A DNA stretch of 64,000 nucleotides from an uncultured Bacteroides sp. (GTDB lineage Bacteria > Bacteroidota > Bacteroidia > Bacteroidales > Bacteroidaceae): NCBI RefSeq assembly GCF_963676325.1, contig NZ_OY781099.1, positions 2,046,001 to 2,110,000 of the forward strand, given 5' to 3'. Below, one piece after another: positions 16,410 through 25,557 of this stretch. Position 1 is the stretch's first letter, and the number at the start of each line of letters is the position of its first letter. The notes under the pieces are model-generated. The model searched no databases and was not told where the DNA came from. It saw nothing but the letters and a program-made list of their open reading frames with translations. The position numbers and the translations under genes were made by a program.

Positions 16410-16805
16410 AATGTTGTTACATGTTAAAAAAGTAAATATTACAATATATAAAATTCATTTCTATTAAAAGCTTTTTGATTCTTTGTTTTAATATCAATTA
16501 TAAGTAATATATAATAAGGTTAGATTAAAAGAAGTATGCTATCTTCAGTCAATTGTATTATTCTAAGGCCTCAAAAATATCAGTTATTTATCAATATCAG
16601 TTCTTTGGGACAAAAATAATAATTAGTGTAAACAATACACTTATTTTTTTGCATGTTATATAACATACTTCATAGATTATACTTAAAAAACAGTAAAGAG
16701 CGCATAGAATAATGAATTGATAAAATTGTTTTTTCTTGTTTTATAAAAAAATAGTAACGACTTTTGGGAAATTTTAATTGATATAGTTTAAAAATATATT
16801 TTTTT
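16410..16805. promoter_or_regulatory. Divergent control region between two sugar transporters
   Basis: This 396-base AT-rich stretch has no gene. It contains two adjacent palindromes: AGTGTA-AACAA-TACACT at 16625-16641 and the perfect 14-bp ATGTTATATAACAT at 16653-16666. Both are plausible operators. Possible minus-strand -7 boxes (TATTTTTG) lie at 16579-16572 and 16618-16611, but without clear -33 boxes. No matching plus-strand promoter was found. Confidence 0.55.
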
Positions 16806-18032
16806 ATGAAAACCAGTAAATCAATATTTAGTGCTCCTAATGGGAAATCGTATTTAATTCCTTTTATTCTTGTGACCAGTCTGTTTTTATTATGGGGATT
16901 TGCCCACGGCTTGCTCGATGTATTGAATAAGCATTTTCAGGGAACCTTTCATATGACTAAAGCAGAATCAGGATTGGTACAATTCTCTACTTACATTGCT
17001 TATTTTGTTATGGCAATTCCTGCCGGAATGTTTATGAAGAAATATGGCTATAAATGGGGCATTATTCTTGGATTGTTTCTTTTTGCTCTTGGTGCGTTTG
17101 CATTTATACCAGCTGCTTTTGTTAATTCAGCTATACCATTTTTAATTGCTCTTTTTGTGATTGCTTGCGGACTTTGTATTCTGGAAACTGCTGCTAATCC
17201 CTACTCTACTGTGTTGGGACCACAGGAATCGGCTGCACAGAGATTAAATTTGTCTCAGTCCTTTAATGGCTTAGGATGGGTACTAGGTCCGTTAGTAGGT
17301 GGAGCATTGATTTTTGGAGCAGATGAAAAAGATAAATTTGCACCTACTTTACCATATATTTTAGTAGGATCAGTTGTTGTGGTTGTTGCTATTCTCTTTT
17401 TACTGATAAAATTACCGGATATTGAGGAGAAAAGTACAGAAGAGGCAAAAGAAGAAGTCAATGCTACTTCAGTTAATAAAAAATCTATTTGGCATCACCC
17501 CCATTTTGTATTAGCTGTTCTTGCACAGTTCTTATATTGCGCTGCACAAACAGGAATTTTTGCTTTCTTTATTAATTATGTAATGGAACTTGATTCTCAT
17601 TTAACAAAACAAACAGCCTCACAAATGTTATCGCTTGGAGGTATGGCATCATTAATGATTGGTAGGTTATCCGGAAGTTTTATAATGAAATGGGCTGCAC
17701 CAAATAAGTTACTTGCTTTATATGCATTTGTTAATGCAACATGTATGGTGTTGGTTATGATGTCATGGGATGGAGTTTCATTGGCTGCACTTTATTGCTC
17801 TTTCTTTTTTATGTCGATCATGTTTCCTACAATTTTTGCTCTTGGTTTAAGAGATATGGGAACTTTAACGAAAAAAGCTTCTTCATATATTGTTATGGGA
17901 GTTGCAGGTGGCGCTTTCAGTCCTATTTTAATGGGATATATAGGTGAATCTAATATGGCAATTGGCTTTATTGTACCTTTTATCAGTTTTGTATATATTC
18001 TTTTTTATGGAATTAAAGGTTATAAGTTATAA
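16806..18032 (+). CDS. MFS sugar:H+ symporter of the FucP type
   Basis: This is a 408-residue, 12-helix inner-membrane transporter. The segments FLLWGFAHGLLDVLNKHFQGTFHMTKAESGLVQFSTYIAYFVMAIPAGMF and CILETAANPYSTVLGPQESAAQRLNLSQSFNGLGWVLGPLVGG are hallmarks of the fucose/glucose/galactose permease family. The acidic central loop (EEKSTEEAKEEVNATSVNKK, about 205-225) separates the two halves. It probably imports L-fucose or a similar hexose with a proton. No fucose catabolic genes are nearby, so the substrate stays open. It is divergently transcribed from the SSS transporter. Confidence 0.88.
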   Translation: MKTSKSIFSAPNGKSYLIPFILVTSLFLLWGFAHGLLDVLNKHFQGTFHMTKAESGLVQFSTYIAYFVMAIPAGMFMKKYGYKWGIILGLFLFALGAFAFIPAAFVNSAIPFLIALFVIACGLCILETAANPYSTVLGPQESAAQRLNLSQSFNGLGWVLGPLVGGALIFGADEKDKFAPTLPYILVGSVVVVVAILFLLIKLPDIEEKSTEEAKEEVNATSVNKKSIWHHPHFVLAVLAQFLYCAAQTGIFAFFINYVMELDSHLTKQTASQMLSLGGMASLMIGRLSGSFIMKWAAPNKLLALYAFVNATCMVLVMMSWDGVSLAALYCSFFFMSIMFPTIFALGLRDMGTLTKKASSYIVMGVAGGAFSPILMGYIGESNMAIGFIVPFISFVYILFYGIKGYKL

Positions 18033-18168
18033 TGTGAAACCTTTATTTCCCTTTGAATATCGGGACTGTACATTAATCATATTGAATAGCTAAACCTAGA
18101 GAATTTGTTATTGATTGTTTCCTTGTTCTTAAATAATATTTAAATGGGAAACAATTATTAATTAGTTG

Positions 18169-18200
18169 TTGTTAATTTTAAATTAATAAATATATATTTG
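18169..18200 (+). promoter_or_regulatory. Predicted promoter of the DUF3332 gene
   Basis: A TTG at 18169-18171 and TATATTTG at 18193-18200 are separated by 21 bases. The gene starts 41 bases after the -7 box. Confidence 0.5.
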
Positions 18201-18240
18201 CGTATTCTTAAATATATTTTTAACTAAAAAAGACAGAGTA

Positions 18241-18789
18241 ATGAAAAGAAGTAAAATGTCAATTGCTTTTGCTATGATTCTTAGCGGAAGCATAATGTTA
18301 AGTTCATGTGTTGGCTCTTTTAGCCTATTTAACAAGTTGGTAACATGGAATCAAAATGTGAGTGATAAATTTGTTAACGAAGTAGTATTCCTTGCTTTAA
18401 ATATAGTACCTGTGTATGGAGTATGTTATTTGGCAGATGCTGTGGTTATTAACTCAATTGAATTCTGGACTGGATCTAATCCTGTTGCAAAAGTTGGTGA
18501 CGTGAAGAATGTGAAAGGAGAGAATGGTAATTATACAGTTGAAACATTGAAGAACGGTTACTCTATCACAAAAGACGGCAAGAGTATGGAATTACTGTTT
18601 AATGAAGAGTCTCAAACCTGGAGTGTTGTTTCAGAAGGTGTAAGTTCAGAGTTGATGAAAATGAAGAAAGACGGAACAGTTCAGCTTTATTTGCCAAACG
18701 GAGGTTCTATGAATGTAACACTTGATGCGCAAGGGTTAACAGCTGCTCGCCAGGCAACAATGAATAATGCATTTTTCGCTGCTAGATAA
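18241..18789 (+). CDS. DUF3332-type lipoprotein
   Basis: This is a 182-residue predicted lipoprotein. The signal peptide MKRSKMSIAFAMILSGSIM leads to the lipobox LSSC with Cys23 as the lipidated residue. The middle has a hydrophobic segment EVVFLALNIVPVYGVCYLADAVVINSIEFWTGSNPV, the hallmark of DUF3332, followed by a beta-rich region with repeated NGYSITKDGKSMEL-like strands. It is exported and membrane-anchored, and its function is unknown. It has its own promoter and terminator and is not part of an operon. Confidence 0.85.
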   Translation: MKRSKMSIAFAMILSGSIMLSSCVGSFSLFNKLVTWNQNVSDKFVNEVVFLALNIVPVYGVCYLADAVVINSIEFWTGSNPVAKVGDVKNVKGENGNYTVETLKNGYSITKDGKSMELLFNEESQTWSVVSEGVSSELMKMKKDGTVQLYLPNGGSMNVTLDAQGLTAARQATMNNAFFAAR

Positions 18790-18813
18790 GAATCTATAAT
18801 TTATGATATTCAG

Positions 18814-18845
18814 AAGATGGAACCGGCTTCTGCTGGTTCCATCTT
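18814..18845 (+). terminator. Terminator after the DUF3332 gene
   Basis: The arms AGATGGAACCgGC and GCTGGTTCCATCT surround a TTCT loop and are followed by TTCTGTTT. Confidence 0.82.
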
Positions 18846-18944
18846 TCTGTTTAATAACATTTCAATTTATTTCGTTTATTAACTTAATATTCATACTTTT
18901 GTGTTTTAAAGAGTTTGTTATATTTATAGCTTAATAACCACTCT

Positions 18945-19364
18945 ATGAAAAAGATCAATAAACTTTTCTTGTTACTATTAGTTACATTAATGGTGGCATG
19001 TAGCCAAACCCCACAGAATCAGGCTGAGAAGGCTGCTGTGAACTTTTCAAAAGCTATGTACAGCCTTAAATTTGATGAAGCAAAAAAGTATTGTACTCCG
19101 GATGCTTATAAAATTCTTTCTTTTGTTGCTTCTAATGTAAAAAAGGAAGATCTGGATTTATTAAAAAAATCGGGTGATGTAGATGTCTCTGTAATTGAAA
19201 GTACTATGGATCAAGGTGATTCTACAGCGACAGTAAACCTAAAGATTTCCAACTATATTCAGCTAAACATGATGAGTGGGAAGTCTATAATAGAAAAAGA
19301 GAAAGACGAAAAAGTTTATCTGGTAAAAGTGAAAGATAAATGGCTGGTAGATCTGCTAAAATAG
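18945..19364 (+). CDS. Small DUF4878-like lipoprotein
   Basis: This is a 139-residue protein with a signal peptide ending in the lipobox MVAC (Cys19). The remainder looks like a single compact NTF2-like domain: EKAAVNFSKAMYSLKFDEAKKYCTPDAYKIL (helices), then strands STATVNLKISNY and EKVYLVKVKDKWLVDLLK. That order matches DUF4878 proteins, which are exported and uncharacterised. A -7 box TACTTTTG at 18894-18901 lies 43 bases upstream of the ATG. The gene is monocistronic. Confidence 0.75.
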   Translation: MKKINKLFLLLLVTLMVACSQTPQNQAEKAAVNFSKAMYSLKFDEAKKYCTPDAYKILSFVASNVKKEDLDLLKKSGDVDVSVIESTMDQGDSTATVNLKISNYIQLNMMSGKSIIEKEKDEKVYLVKVKDKWLVDLLK

Positions 19365-19553
19365 TAGTTCTGTAATCTGGTATAAGAGTTTGCATATTTA
19401 CTTTAAGTGACAATCTTCTCCCCTTTTTTCCTCTTGTCTGATATTAACTAGAGGATATGCATTACTATGATATAGACCTACTCAAAGAATAATATATCCC
19501 TTATAAATTCTAATAACCACTTATTTAAAGGCTATTATCCCAAAAATATCTTC

Positions 19554-21875
19554 TTAGAATGGATAACCTACTGCAAAATGAAAGGCAAAATCGCGGCTGA
19601 AGTCTGGATGTAAAATTGGATAACGATCTTTTCCGGAAGAATATGCAGGATTTACTGCTTTCATACCTCCATCGAAACGAAGAACAAAATAGTCAAAGTC
19701 TAAACGTAATCCCAAACCATAAGCGAAAGCAATCTCTTTATAAAAGCTGCGTAAGCGGAAAGCACCTCCAGGTTGATTTTCATAATCACGGATAGTCCAG
19801 ATATTTCCTGCATCAACAAATGCAGCTCCCTGGAGCTTCCAGAATAATTTACTACGATATTCAACACTTAGGTCCAGCTTTATGTCTCCTGATTGAGTCA
19901 GATAATTGATATTATTATTTTCTCCTTTATAGCTGCCCGGTCCAAGTGTTCTTACTGACCAGCCACGCACACTGTTGGCACCTCCTGAGAAATATCTTTT
20001 CTCCAGAGGAAGTACGGTTGTATTTCCATAAGGATAGGCAGCTCCGAAAGCTGCATGGAGAGCAAAAGAGTTTCTTTTATCTATCTCAATGTTTTTTGCA
20101 AAGTCAAAATCTCCTTTTACATATTGCGCATATGCAATGTTTAAGATTGAATAATCGCCATTACTTGTCTTTTGCTGATTAATCAGTTTTGAAATACCGT
20201 ACAATACATTTCCAGCCGATTCTAAATTTACACGAACAGAATATGAATTGGTAGCGGCTGAATTGTTCAACATTGCTCCTCCAATACTATTATAATAGTA
20301 ACTATATCCGCTGCGTACAATCAAATGGTTATCATAATTGTATCTAAAGATGGAATTGGCATTATTGAGATAATCGTCCTTAAATTTTTGAGAGATCCAT
20401 GGTAGATAAATATAACTAATATCCAAAAGATCAATGCGATGCTGAACTTTTTGTCTGCGTTGTGTCCATTTATAACTCCAGGAAGTAGAAGCAATTGTAC
20501 GAGAGAATTCGGGTCGCAACTGATAACTGTATTGCAAACCAAACTCTGTTGTAGCGCGGATGCCGCGGGTAAAGTTATCAGAGAGCAAAGGAAATAAAAA
20601 GACCGGGAAGTTGATGCTTGACTCAGCCCCGTATTCCGTATAATTATCATTATTTCCATAAGCTCCTTGCAGTCCGGATATTGCTTCATAAGCGCCACGA
20701 AGTTTAATCATAAGAGACTCTGATCCTTTAAAAAGATTTCTATGCTGAAAAGAAACTGAAGCTGCTGCACCTAAATCTCCGGACGAATTGGTTCCTTCTA
20801 GTTCAAAAGCCACAGACTTATGTTTGCTTTTAGTAAGTAGCACGTAGCAATCCAACTTAGCACTGTCTGCAATCTGCGTTTCAAAAAAACGAATATTAGT
20901 GTATTTTAATGCAGATAGGCGTCCGAAAGAAGAATATGTATTCTGTACAGAACGCTCACTGTATAAATGTCCCGGACGAATAAAAGTATTATCCGTCAGT
21001 ACTTTCGGGCGAAGATACAATTTATCATTAAAATAAATGGGATATTCTTTATAATGAACAGAATCATTTACCTCAATACTACTTAAAGCAGAAGACTGAA
21101 GAATATTGTAATCAGTGATAAAACTAACTTTATTAATTTTATATTGGTTATGATTCTTAGGCTCATCAGTTGCATTGGCTTTGTAAAGCAGCAAATGCAT
21201 AGTCAAATCTACCTGATAAGTGTTACGAACAGTATCAGCTGTATAAGTTATATATTCTTTATTGAATTTAAAATACCCGCGATTAACTAATAAATCGGCT
21301 ATTCGCTGACGCTCGGCATCTAGCACATTGATATCAAACTTCATTCCTTTGTTAAGCTTCGTACTGGAAGAGTCTCTTTCTAGAATAGTACCAATTACTT
21401 TATCTCTGATATCATATTTCAAATTTCTCACAAGATAAGGCTTACCTGGAGTAATGGTGTAGATTAACTTCAGCTTCTTTTTTGATATTTCTTTCTCAGA
21501 TCTCACAGAAGCACTCATATATCCTTGATTGTTGAGTGCTTTCTTTATTTCCTGCAGCGACCTTAAGTTCAGTGATTCGTCATAAATAACCGGCTCATCC
21601 CCCAGCCTGCGCCACATTCTGTTGATCCATTTTGATGTATCCCTTCCCGAAAGATTGTATGTGTAAAGAGGAACTTTAACTAAGCTAAACCATTTAGAGT
21701 TTGGATTCTGGCGAACGTAGCTTTTAAAAGGCGCGGGTTTCACTTCCTGCTGATCAGAAACAACTTTTACCTCATCAAGTAAGTAAGAACCATCGGGCAC
21801 ATACTTGGTGATTGAACAGGATGCGAATGCTAATAGTGCAAAGGAAAATATATAGATATGAGAGCTTCTTTTCAT
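19554..21875 (-). CDS. tamL: TamL-type BamA-family outer-membrane lipoprotein
   Basis: This is a 773-residue protein. The signal peptide ends at lipobox FASC (Cys20), so the protein is lipidated, a feature of the Bacteroidetes TamL variant of TamA. Residues about 30-330 form POTRA-like domains (LKYDIRDKVIG, FDINVLDAERQRIADLLVNRGYFKF). The C-terminal half is a 16-strand beta-barrel ending in an aromatic-rich strand FAFHFAVGYPF. The segment RYFSGGANSVRGWSVRTLGPGSY is the conserved (V/I)RG(F/Y) barrel loop. It probably helps assemble outer-membrane or surface proteins with TamB, which is not in the window. It is divergent from the SpoU-family gene. A -7 box TATATTTG is at 21915-21908. Confidence 0.9.
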   Translation of the reverse strand: MKRSSHIYIFSFALLAFASCSITKYVPDGSYLLDEVKVVSDQQEVKPAPFKSYVRQNPNSKWFSLVKVPLYTYNLSGRDTSKWINRMWRRLGDEPVIYDESLNLRSLQEIKKALNNQGYMSASVRSEKEISKKKLKLIYTITPGKPYLVRNLKYDIRDKVIGTILERDSSSTKLNKGMKFDINVLDAERQRIADLLVNRGYFKFNKEYITYTADTVRNTYQVDLTMHLLLYKANATDEPKNHNQYKINKVSFITDYNILQSSALSSIEVNDSVHYKEYPIYFNDKLYLRPKVLTDNTFIRPGHLYSERSVQNTYSSFGRLSALKYTNIRFFETQIADSAKLDCYVLLTKSKHKSVAFELEGTNSSGDLGAAASVSFQHRNLFKGSESLMIKLRGAYEAISGLQGAYGNNDNYTEYGAESSINFPVFLFPLLSDNFTRGIRATTEFGLQYSYQLRPEFSRTIASTSWSYKWTQRRQKVQHRIDLLDISYIYLPWISQKFKDDYLNNANSIFRYNYDNHLIVRSGYSYYYNSIGGAMLNNSAATNSYSVRVNLESAGNVLYGISKLINQQKTSNGDYSILNIAYAQYVKGDFDFAKNIEIDKRNSFALHAAFGAAYPYGNTTVLPLEKRYFSGGANSVRGWSVRTLGPGSYKGENNNINYLTQSGDIKLDLSVEYRSKLFWKLQGAAFVDAGNIWTIRDYENQPGGAFRLRSFYKEIAFAYGLGLRLDFDYFVLRFDGGMKAVNPAYSSGKDRYPILHPDFSRDFAFHFAVGYPF

Positions 21876-21978
21876 ATAAAACTGTCTAATTACAAATATT
21901 GGACGTACAAATATAGCTTTATTAAAAATATCTTTTTAGCTTTGCTTCAAAATAATTATAATTAAACGTCAACAATTG

Positions 21979-22731
21979 ATGATTAGTAAGAATAAAATAA
22001 AATATATTCATTCATTAGAACTTAAAAAGAATCGCAAAGAGGAAAATGTTTTTGTAGCTGAAGGACATAAACTTGTAGGCGATTTATTAGGCATTTTTAA
22101 TTGTAAATATCTGGCAGCTACAGAAGAATGGTGGAACGAACACTCCTCTGCCAAAGCAAATGAAACTGCTATAGTAACTCAGGAAGAGCTCTCAAAAGCC
22201 AGCTTTCTTAAAACGCCACAAAGTGTACTGGCTATTTTTGAACAAGACAATGTTCCGGTAGATTTATCGGTTATAAGCAATTCTCTTTGTCTGGCACTTG
22301 ATGATATTCAGGATCCGGGTAACCTGGGTACTATTATACGGTTGGCCGATTGGTTTGGAATTGAACATATATTCTGCTCTCCCAATACCGTAGATGTGTA
22401 CAATCCTAAAGCCGTTCAAGCAACTATGGGAGGCATCGCCCGCGTAAAACTCCATTATTTTTCCTTGCCCGAGCTGATTAGTCAATTGGTTGATATACCT
22501 GTTTACGGAACATTTCTGAATGGAGAGAATATGTACTCAAAAGAACTCTCTTCTTTTGGACTTATTGTTATGGGAAATGAAGGCAATGGAATTTGTCCGG
22601 AAGTGGAAAGGTTAATTAATAACAGACTCTACATTCCTAATTACCCACAGGATAGGGTTACTTCTGAATCTCTTAACGTTGCAATTGCAACGTCTGTAGT
22701 CTGTGCAGAATTCAGACGCCGGATGTTATAA
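21979..22731 (+). CDS. SpoU/TrmH-family RNA 2'-O-methyltransferase
   Basis: This is a 250-residue SPOUT methyltransferase. I chose ATG 21979; a TTG three bases earlier is in frame but unlikely. Residues 1-95 form the substrate-binding domain (SLELKKNRKEENVFVAEGHKLV). The catalytic SPOUT knot carries motif 1 DPGNLGTIIRLADWFG near 115, motif 2 IVMGNEGNG near 195 and motif 3 SESLNVAIATSV near 230. It methylates a ribose in rRNA or tRNA, and the exact nucleotide is not predictable. A -7 box TAGCTTTG is at 21937-21944. A hairpin-forming TGTACA array lies just after the stop. Confidence 0.93.
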   Translation: MISKNKIKYIHSLELKKNRKEENVFVAEGHKLVGDLLGIFNCKYLAATEEWWNEHSSAKANETAIVTQEELSKASFLKTPQSVLAIFEQDNVPVDLSVISNSLCLALDDIQDPGNLGTIIRLADWFGIEHIFCSPNTVDVYNPKAVQATMGGIARVKLHYFSLPELISQLVDIPVYGTFLNGENMYSKELSSFGLIVMGNEGNGICPEVERLINNRLYIPNYPQDRVTSESLNVAIATSVVCAEFRRRML

Positions 22732-22759
22732 AAGATAACGGGAATAATTTTCTGTCGCT

Positions 22760-22831
22760 TGTACAAAAGAATGTAATCTTCTGTACAAAACAATTCATTC
22801 TTTTGTACAGAAGAATGAATTGTTTTGTACA
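22760..22831. repeat. TGTACA array, copy 2, forming a 21-bp perfect hairpin
   Basis: TGTACA occurs at 22760, 22782, 22804 and 22826, at exact 22-nt spacing. The arms 22782-22802 and 22811-22831 are perfectly complementary over 21 bp around the loop TTGTACAG. It lies between two convergent genes, so transcripts from either side could fold it. Confidence 0.9.
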
Positions 22832-22854
22832 AGGAAGATTAAATGTTTAAGGAG

Positions 22855-23655
22855 TTATTGAGCTATCTTTATAGAAAGCTTTCCATCGAAGCTAACAATC
22901 AGATTAACTAAATTGCAGACAGAACTTTCGGGTATGCAAACAGTTGCCTGATAGCGGAATCCCACTTTTCCAACTCCATAGAAATCCATGTCTGAAAGTA
23001 TAGAGTTCTTTAGGAACTCTGCGGGTATTACGTCCGAGAACATATCTTTTGTAATATCATGTCCGTAGATCATTTTACGTCCTTCATACACACAAATATG
23101 TATCACATTGTCATAATAAACATTGTCAATGCTTATTCCATCATCAGAATATGACGTTTTTACAACCTTCTTTTTAGATGGATTTACATAGACATAAGCT
23201 CTGTAGCGCTTTCCATTATACATTACTACAGAATCTCGTTTTGTAACCTCTGTATATGTAGGAATTGCCTCTGTTGATCTGTGCCCCATCATAAGGAATG
23301 AATCATTTTCATCCTCAGACTTATGTAGTTTTACTATGTTATCTGACAGGGAATGAAACCAGAAAATATGATCCGCTTGCTTATCTATTTTATAACGGGA
23401 TACTTCTTTTCCATAAGTGTATAAAGTATCTTTCTTTATTTTAAAATAGACCGCTGCATTTTCTGCATCAGGATAGTAGATGGTATCACCTTGTATTTTA
23501 AAAAGGATCTCATCGCTTTCATCATCCAGCCATATACCTTGAAGCATTTTTTTTGCTTTAAGGTCCTCCGCGGCATTATCAGTAGCCTCTTTCTGTCCTC
23601 CTTTACAAGAAAAAAGGGCTAGAAGAAGGAGCAAAAGTACGGCATAGTTTTTCAT
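22855..23655 (-). CDS. DUF4738-like lipoprotein
   Basis: I chose the ATG at 23655, giving MKNYAVLLLLLLALFSC with a lipobox LFSC (Cys17) and about 266 residues. A longer frame upstream would place 16 residues before a good signal peptide. The mature part is beta-rich, with LKAKKMLQGIWLDDESDEILFKIQGDTIYY at the start and a C-terminal FRYQATVCIPESSVCNLVNLIVSFDGKLSIKI. This matches DUF4738 proteins of Bacteroidetes, whose function is unknown. It lies 19 bases downstream of ugd on the same strand but is probably not functionally tied to polysaccharide synthesis. Confidence 0.75.
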   Translation of the reverse strand: MKNYAVLLLLLLALFSCKGGQKEATDNAAEDLKAKKMLQGIWLDDESDEILFKIQGDTIYYPDAENAAVYFKIKKDTLYTYGKEVSRYKIDKQADHIFWFHSLSDNIVKLHKSEDENDSFLMMGHRSTEAIPTYTEVTKRDSVVMYNGKRYRAYVYVNPSKKKVVKTSYSDDGISIDNVYYDNVIHICVYEGRKMIYGHDITKDMFSDVIPAEFLKNSILSDMDFYGVGKVGFRYQATVCIPESSVCNLVNLIVSFDGKLSIKIAQ

Positions 23656-23674
23656 TAATATCAGTTTTAATAAA

Positions 23675-24988
23675 TTATTTTCCAATGCAATAGTATGTAA
23701 CATCTATTGCTTTCAATTCGTCTTTATCGTATATATTTCTTCCATCAATAACTACAGGAGTGCGCATTGCTTTCTTAATAACACCCCATGTAGGCAAACG
23801 AAACTGCTTCCATTCTGTAACCATCAGTAAAGCATCTGCATCGAGTAAAGCATCATACATATCTTGCGCATAATACACGCAATCGCCTACTCTTCTTTTT
23901 GCTTCAGCCATAGCTGCAGGATCATATACACGTACTTTACATCCGGCTTTAAGAAGCAAATCAATTAATACCAATGCAGGTGCCTCGCGCATATCATCTG
24001 TTTCAGGCTTAAATGCTAATCCCCACAAAGCTATAGTTTTTCCTTCTAAATCTCCGTTAAAATGTTTAATTAATTTGTTAAAAAGTATACTTTTCTGAAA
24101 TTGATTAACCTCTTCTACTGCTTTTAATACACGCATAGTGTATCCATTTTTCTCCGCGGTCTTAACTAACGCTTTTACATCTTTAGGGAAACATGATCCT
24201 CCGTATCCGCATCCTGCATATAGGAACTTACGTCCAATACGGGTATCAGACCCGATGCCACTGCGAACCATATTCACGTCTGCTCCAACAAGTTCGCAAA
24301 GATTTGCAATGTCATTCATAAAGCTTATTCGGGTAGCTAACATTGAATTAGCAGCATATTTAGTCATCTCTGCTGATGGGATATCCATAAATATAACTCT
24401 GAAGTTATTCAGTAAGAATGGCTTGTAGAGTTTAGTCATAACTTCTTTTGCACGTTCGGATTCCACACCAACAACTACCCTATCCGGGCTCATAAAGTCG
24501 CCAATTGCATTTCCTTCCTTGAGAAATTCTGGATTAGAAGCTACATCAAATTCAATATGAACTCCACGTTTGTCTAATTCTTCCTGAATGGCAGCTCTTA
24601 CTTTTTTAGCGGTACCTACCGGAACTGTACTTTTTGTAACCACTAAAACGTATTTATTCATATTTTTTCCAATGGTTCTTGCCACCTCCAAAACATAACG
24701 AAGATCGGCACTACCATCTTCATCAGGGGGAGTTCCTACGGCACTAAATACCAACTCAACATCGTCAAGGCAGCTTTCCAGAGAAGTAGTAAAGTTTAAG
24801 CGACCTTCTTTTATGTTACGGATTACCATTTCTTCGAGGCCTGGCTCGTAGATTGGAATAATTCCATTTTTTAAATCTTCAATTTTTCTATGGTTTACAT
24901 CTACGCAAGTAACGTTAACTCCAGTTTCAGCAAAGCATGTTCCTGTTACTAAACCAACATATCCGGTTCCTACAATCGCTATTTTCAT
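23675..24988 (-). CDS. ugd: UDP-glucose 6-dehydrogenase
   Basis: This is a 437-residue NAD-dependent enzyme that oxidises UDP-glucose twice to UDP-glucuronate. The Rossmann motif GTGYVG is at 7-12. The central domain contains GCGYGGSCFPKD near 255-266, whose Cys is the catalytic nucleophile. The C-terminal UDP-binding domain includes WGLAFKPETDDMREAP near 325. It supplies glucuronate units for the adjoining exopolysaccharide locus. It lies 12 bases downstream of rfbC on the same strand, in the tail of the operon. Confidence 0.97.
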   Translation of the reverse strand: MKIAIVGTGYVGLVTGTCFAETGVNVTCVDVNHRKIEDLKNGIIPIYEPGLEEMVIRNIKEGRLNFTTSLESCLDDVELVFSAVGTPPDEDGSADLRYVLEVARTIGKNMNKYVLVVTKSTVPVGTAKKVRAAIQEELDKRGVHIEFDVASNPEFLKEGNAIGDFMSPDRVVVGVESERAKEVMTKLYKPFLLNNFRVIFMDIPSAEMTKYAANSMLATRISFMNDIANLCELVGADVNMVRSGIGSDTRIGRKFLYAGCGYGGSCFPKDVKALVKTAEKNGYTMRVLKAVEEVNQFQKSILFNKLIKHFNGDLEGKTIALWGLAFKPETDDMREAPALVLIDLLLKAGCKVRVYDPAAMAEAKRRVGDCVYYAQDMYDALLDADALLMVTEWKQFRLPTWGVIKKAMRTPVVIDGRNIYDKDELKAIDVTYYCIGK

Positions 24989-25000
24989 ATTTGTGTTTTA

Positions 25001-25549
25001 TTATTTATAAGCTACAGCATTTTTAAAACTTACAGCCTGACGATCTTTTTCAGACATTATAATTTGTTCTTCTGTAATAGGCCAGTTTATATTAATATCT
25101 TTATCGTTGTAAATTATGGATGCTTCAGATTGCGGAGCATATGAATTATCGACTTTATAAGTAAAAATTGCTTCGTCGCTCATTACCAGAAAACCATGAG
25201 CAAAACCTCTGGGAATAAAGAACTGACGTTTGTTGTCTTCACTAAGTTCAACACTAACGTACTTGCCGTAGGTTGGAGATGATTGGCGCAAATCAACAGC
25301 TACATCAAGCACTTTGCCTTTTATCACTCTAACTAGTTTTGCCTGACTATGTTCTCCCTTTTGATAGTGTAACCCCCTGAGAACCCCAAAACTTGATTTT
25401 GATTCATTATCCTGAATAAAATCTACATCTCCAATATGTTTTTCAAATTCTTCTTTTTTAAAGGCTTCCATGAAGTATCCTCGGTCGTCATTAAATACTT
25501 TTGGTTCAATTACCCATACCCCGTCAATCTCTGTTTGTATATAATTCAT
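25001..25549 (-). CDS. rfbC: dTDP-4-dehydrorhamnose 3,5-epimerase
   Basis: This is a 182-residue cupin enzyme that epimerises dTDP-4-keto-6-deoxyglucose on the way to dTDP-L-rhamnose. The catalytic His is in RGLHYQKG (His61) and the conserved PRGFAHGFLV is near 113-122. The Tyr of the second half-site lies in VDNSYAPQSE. The length is normal. It stands between wzi and ugd. The other rhamnose genes (rfbA, rfbB, rfbD) are absent from this locus, so they must be elsewhere or this copy acts on another dTDP-sugar. Confidence 0.95.
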   Translation of the reverse strand: MNYIQTEIDGVWVIEPKVFNDDRGYFMEAFKKEEFEKHIGDVDFIQDNESKSSFGVLRGLHYQKGEHSQAKLVRVIKGKVLDVAVDLRQSSPTYGKYVSVELSEDNKRQFFIPRGFAHGFLVMSDEAIFTYKVDNSYAPQSEASIIYNDKDININWPITEEQIIMSEKDRQAVSFKNAVAYK

Positions 25550-25557
25550 TGTTCTAT

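Noticed and set aside
16410..16805. A small RNA or leader peptide between the two transporters
   Set aside because: No hairpin with a T-run and no short frame with convincing composition was found; only the palindromes stand out.
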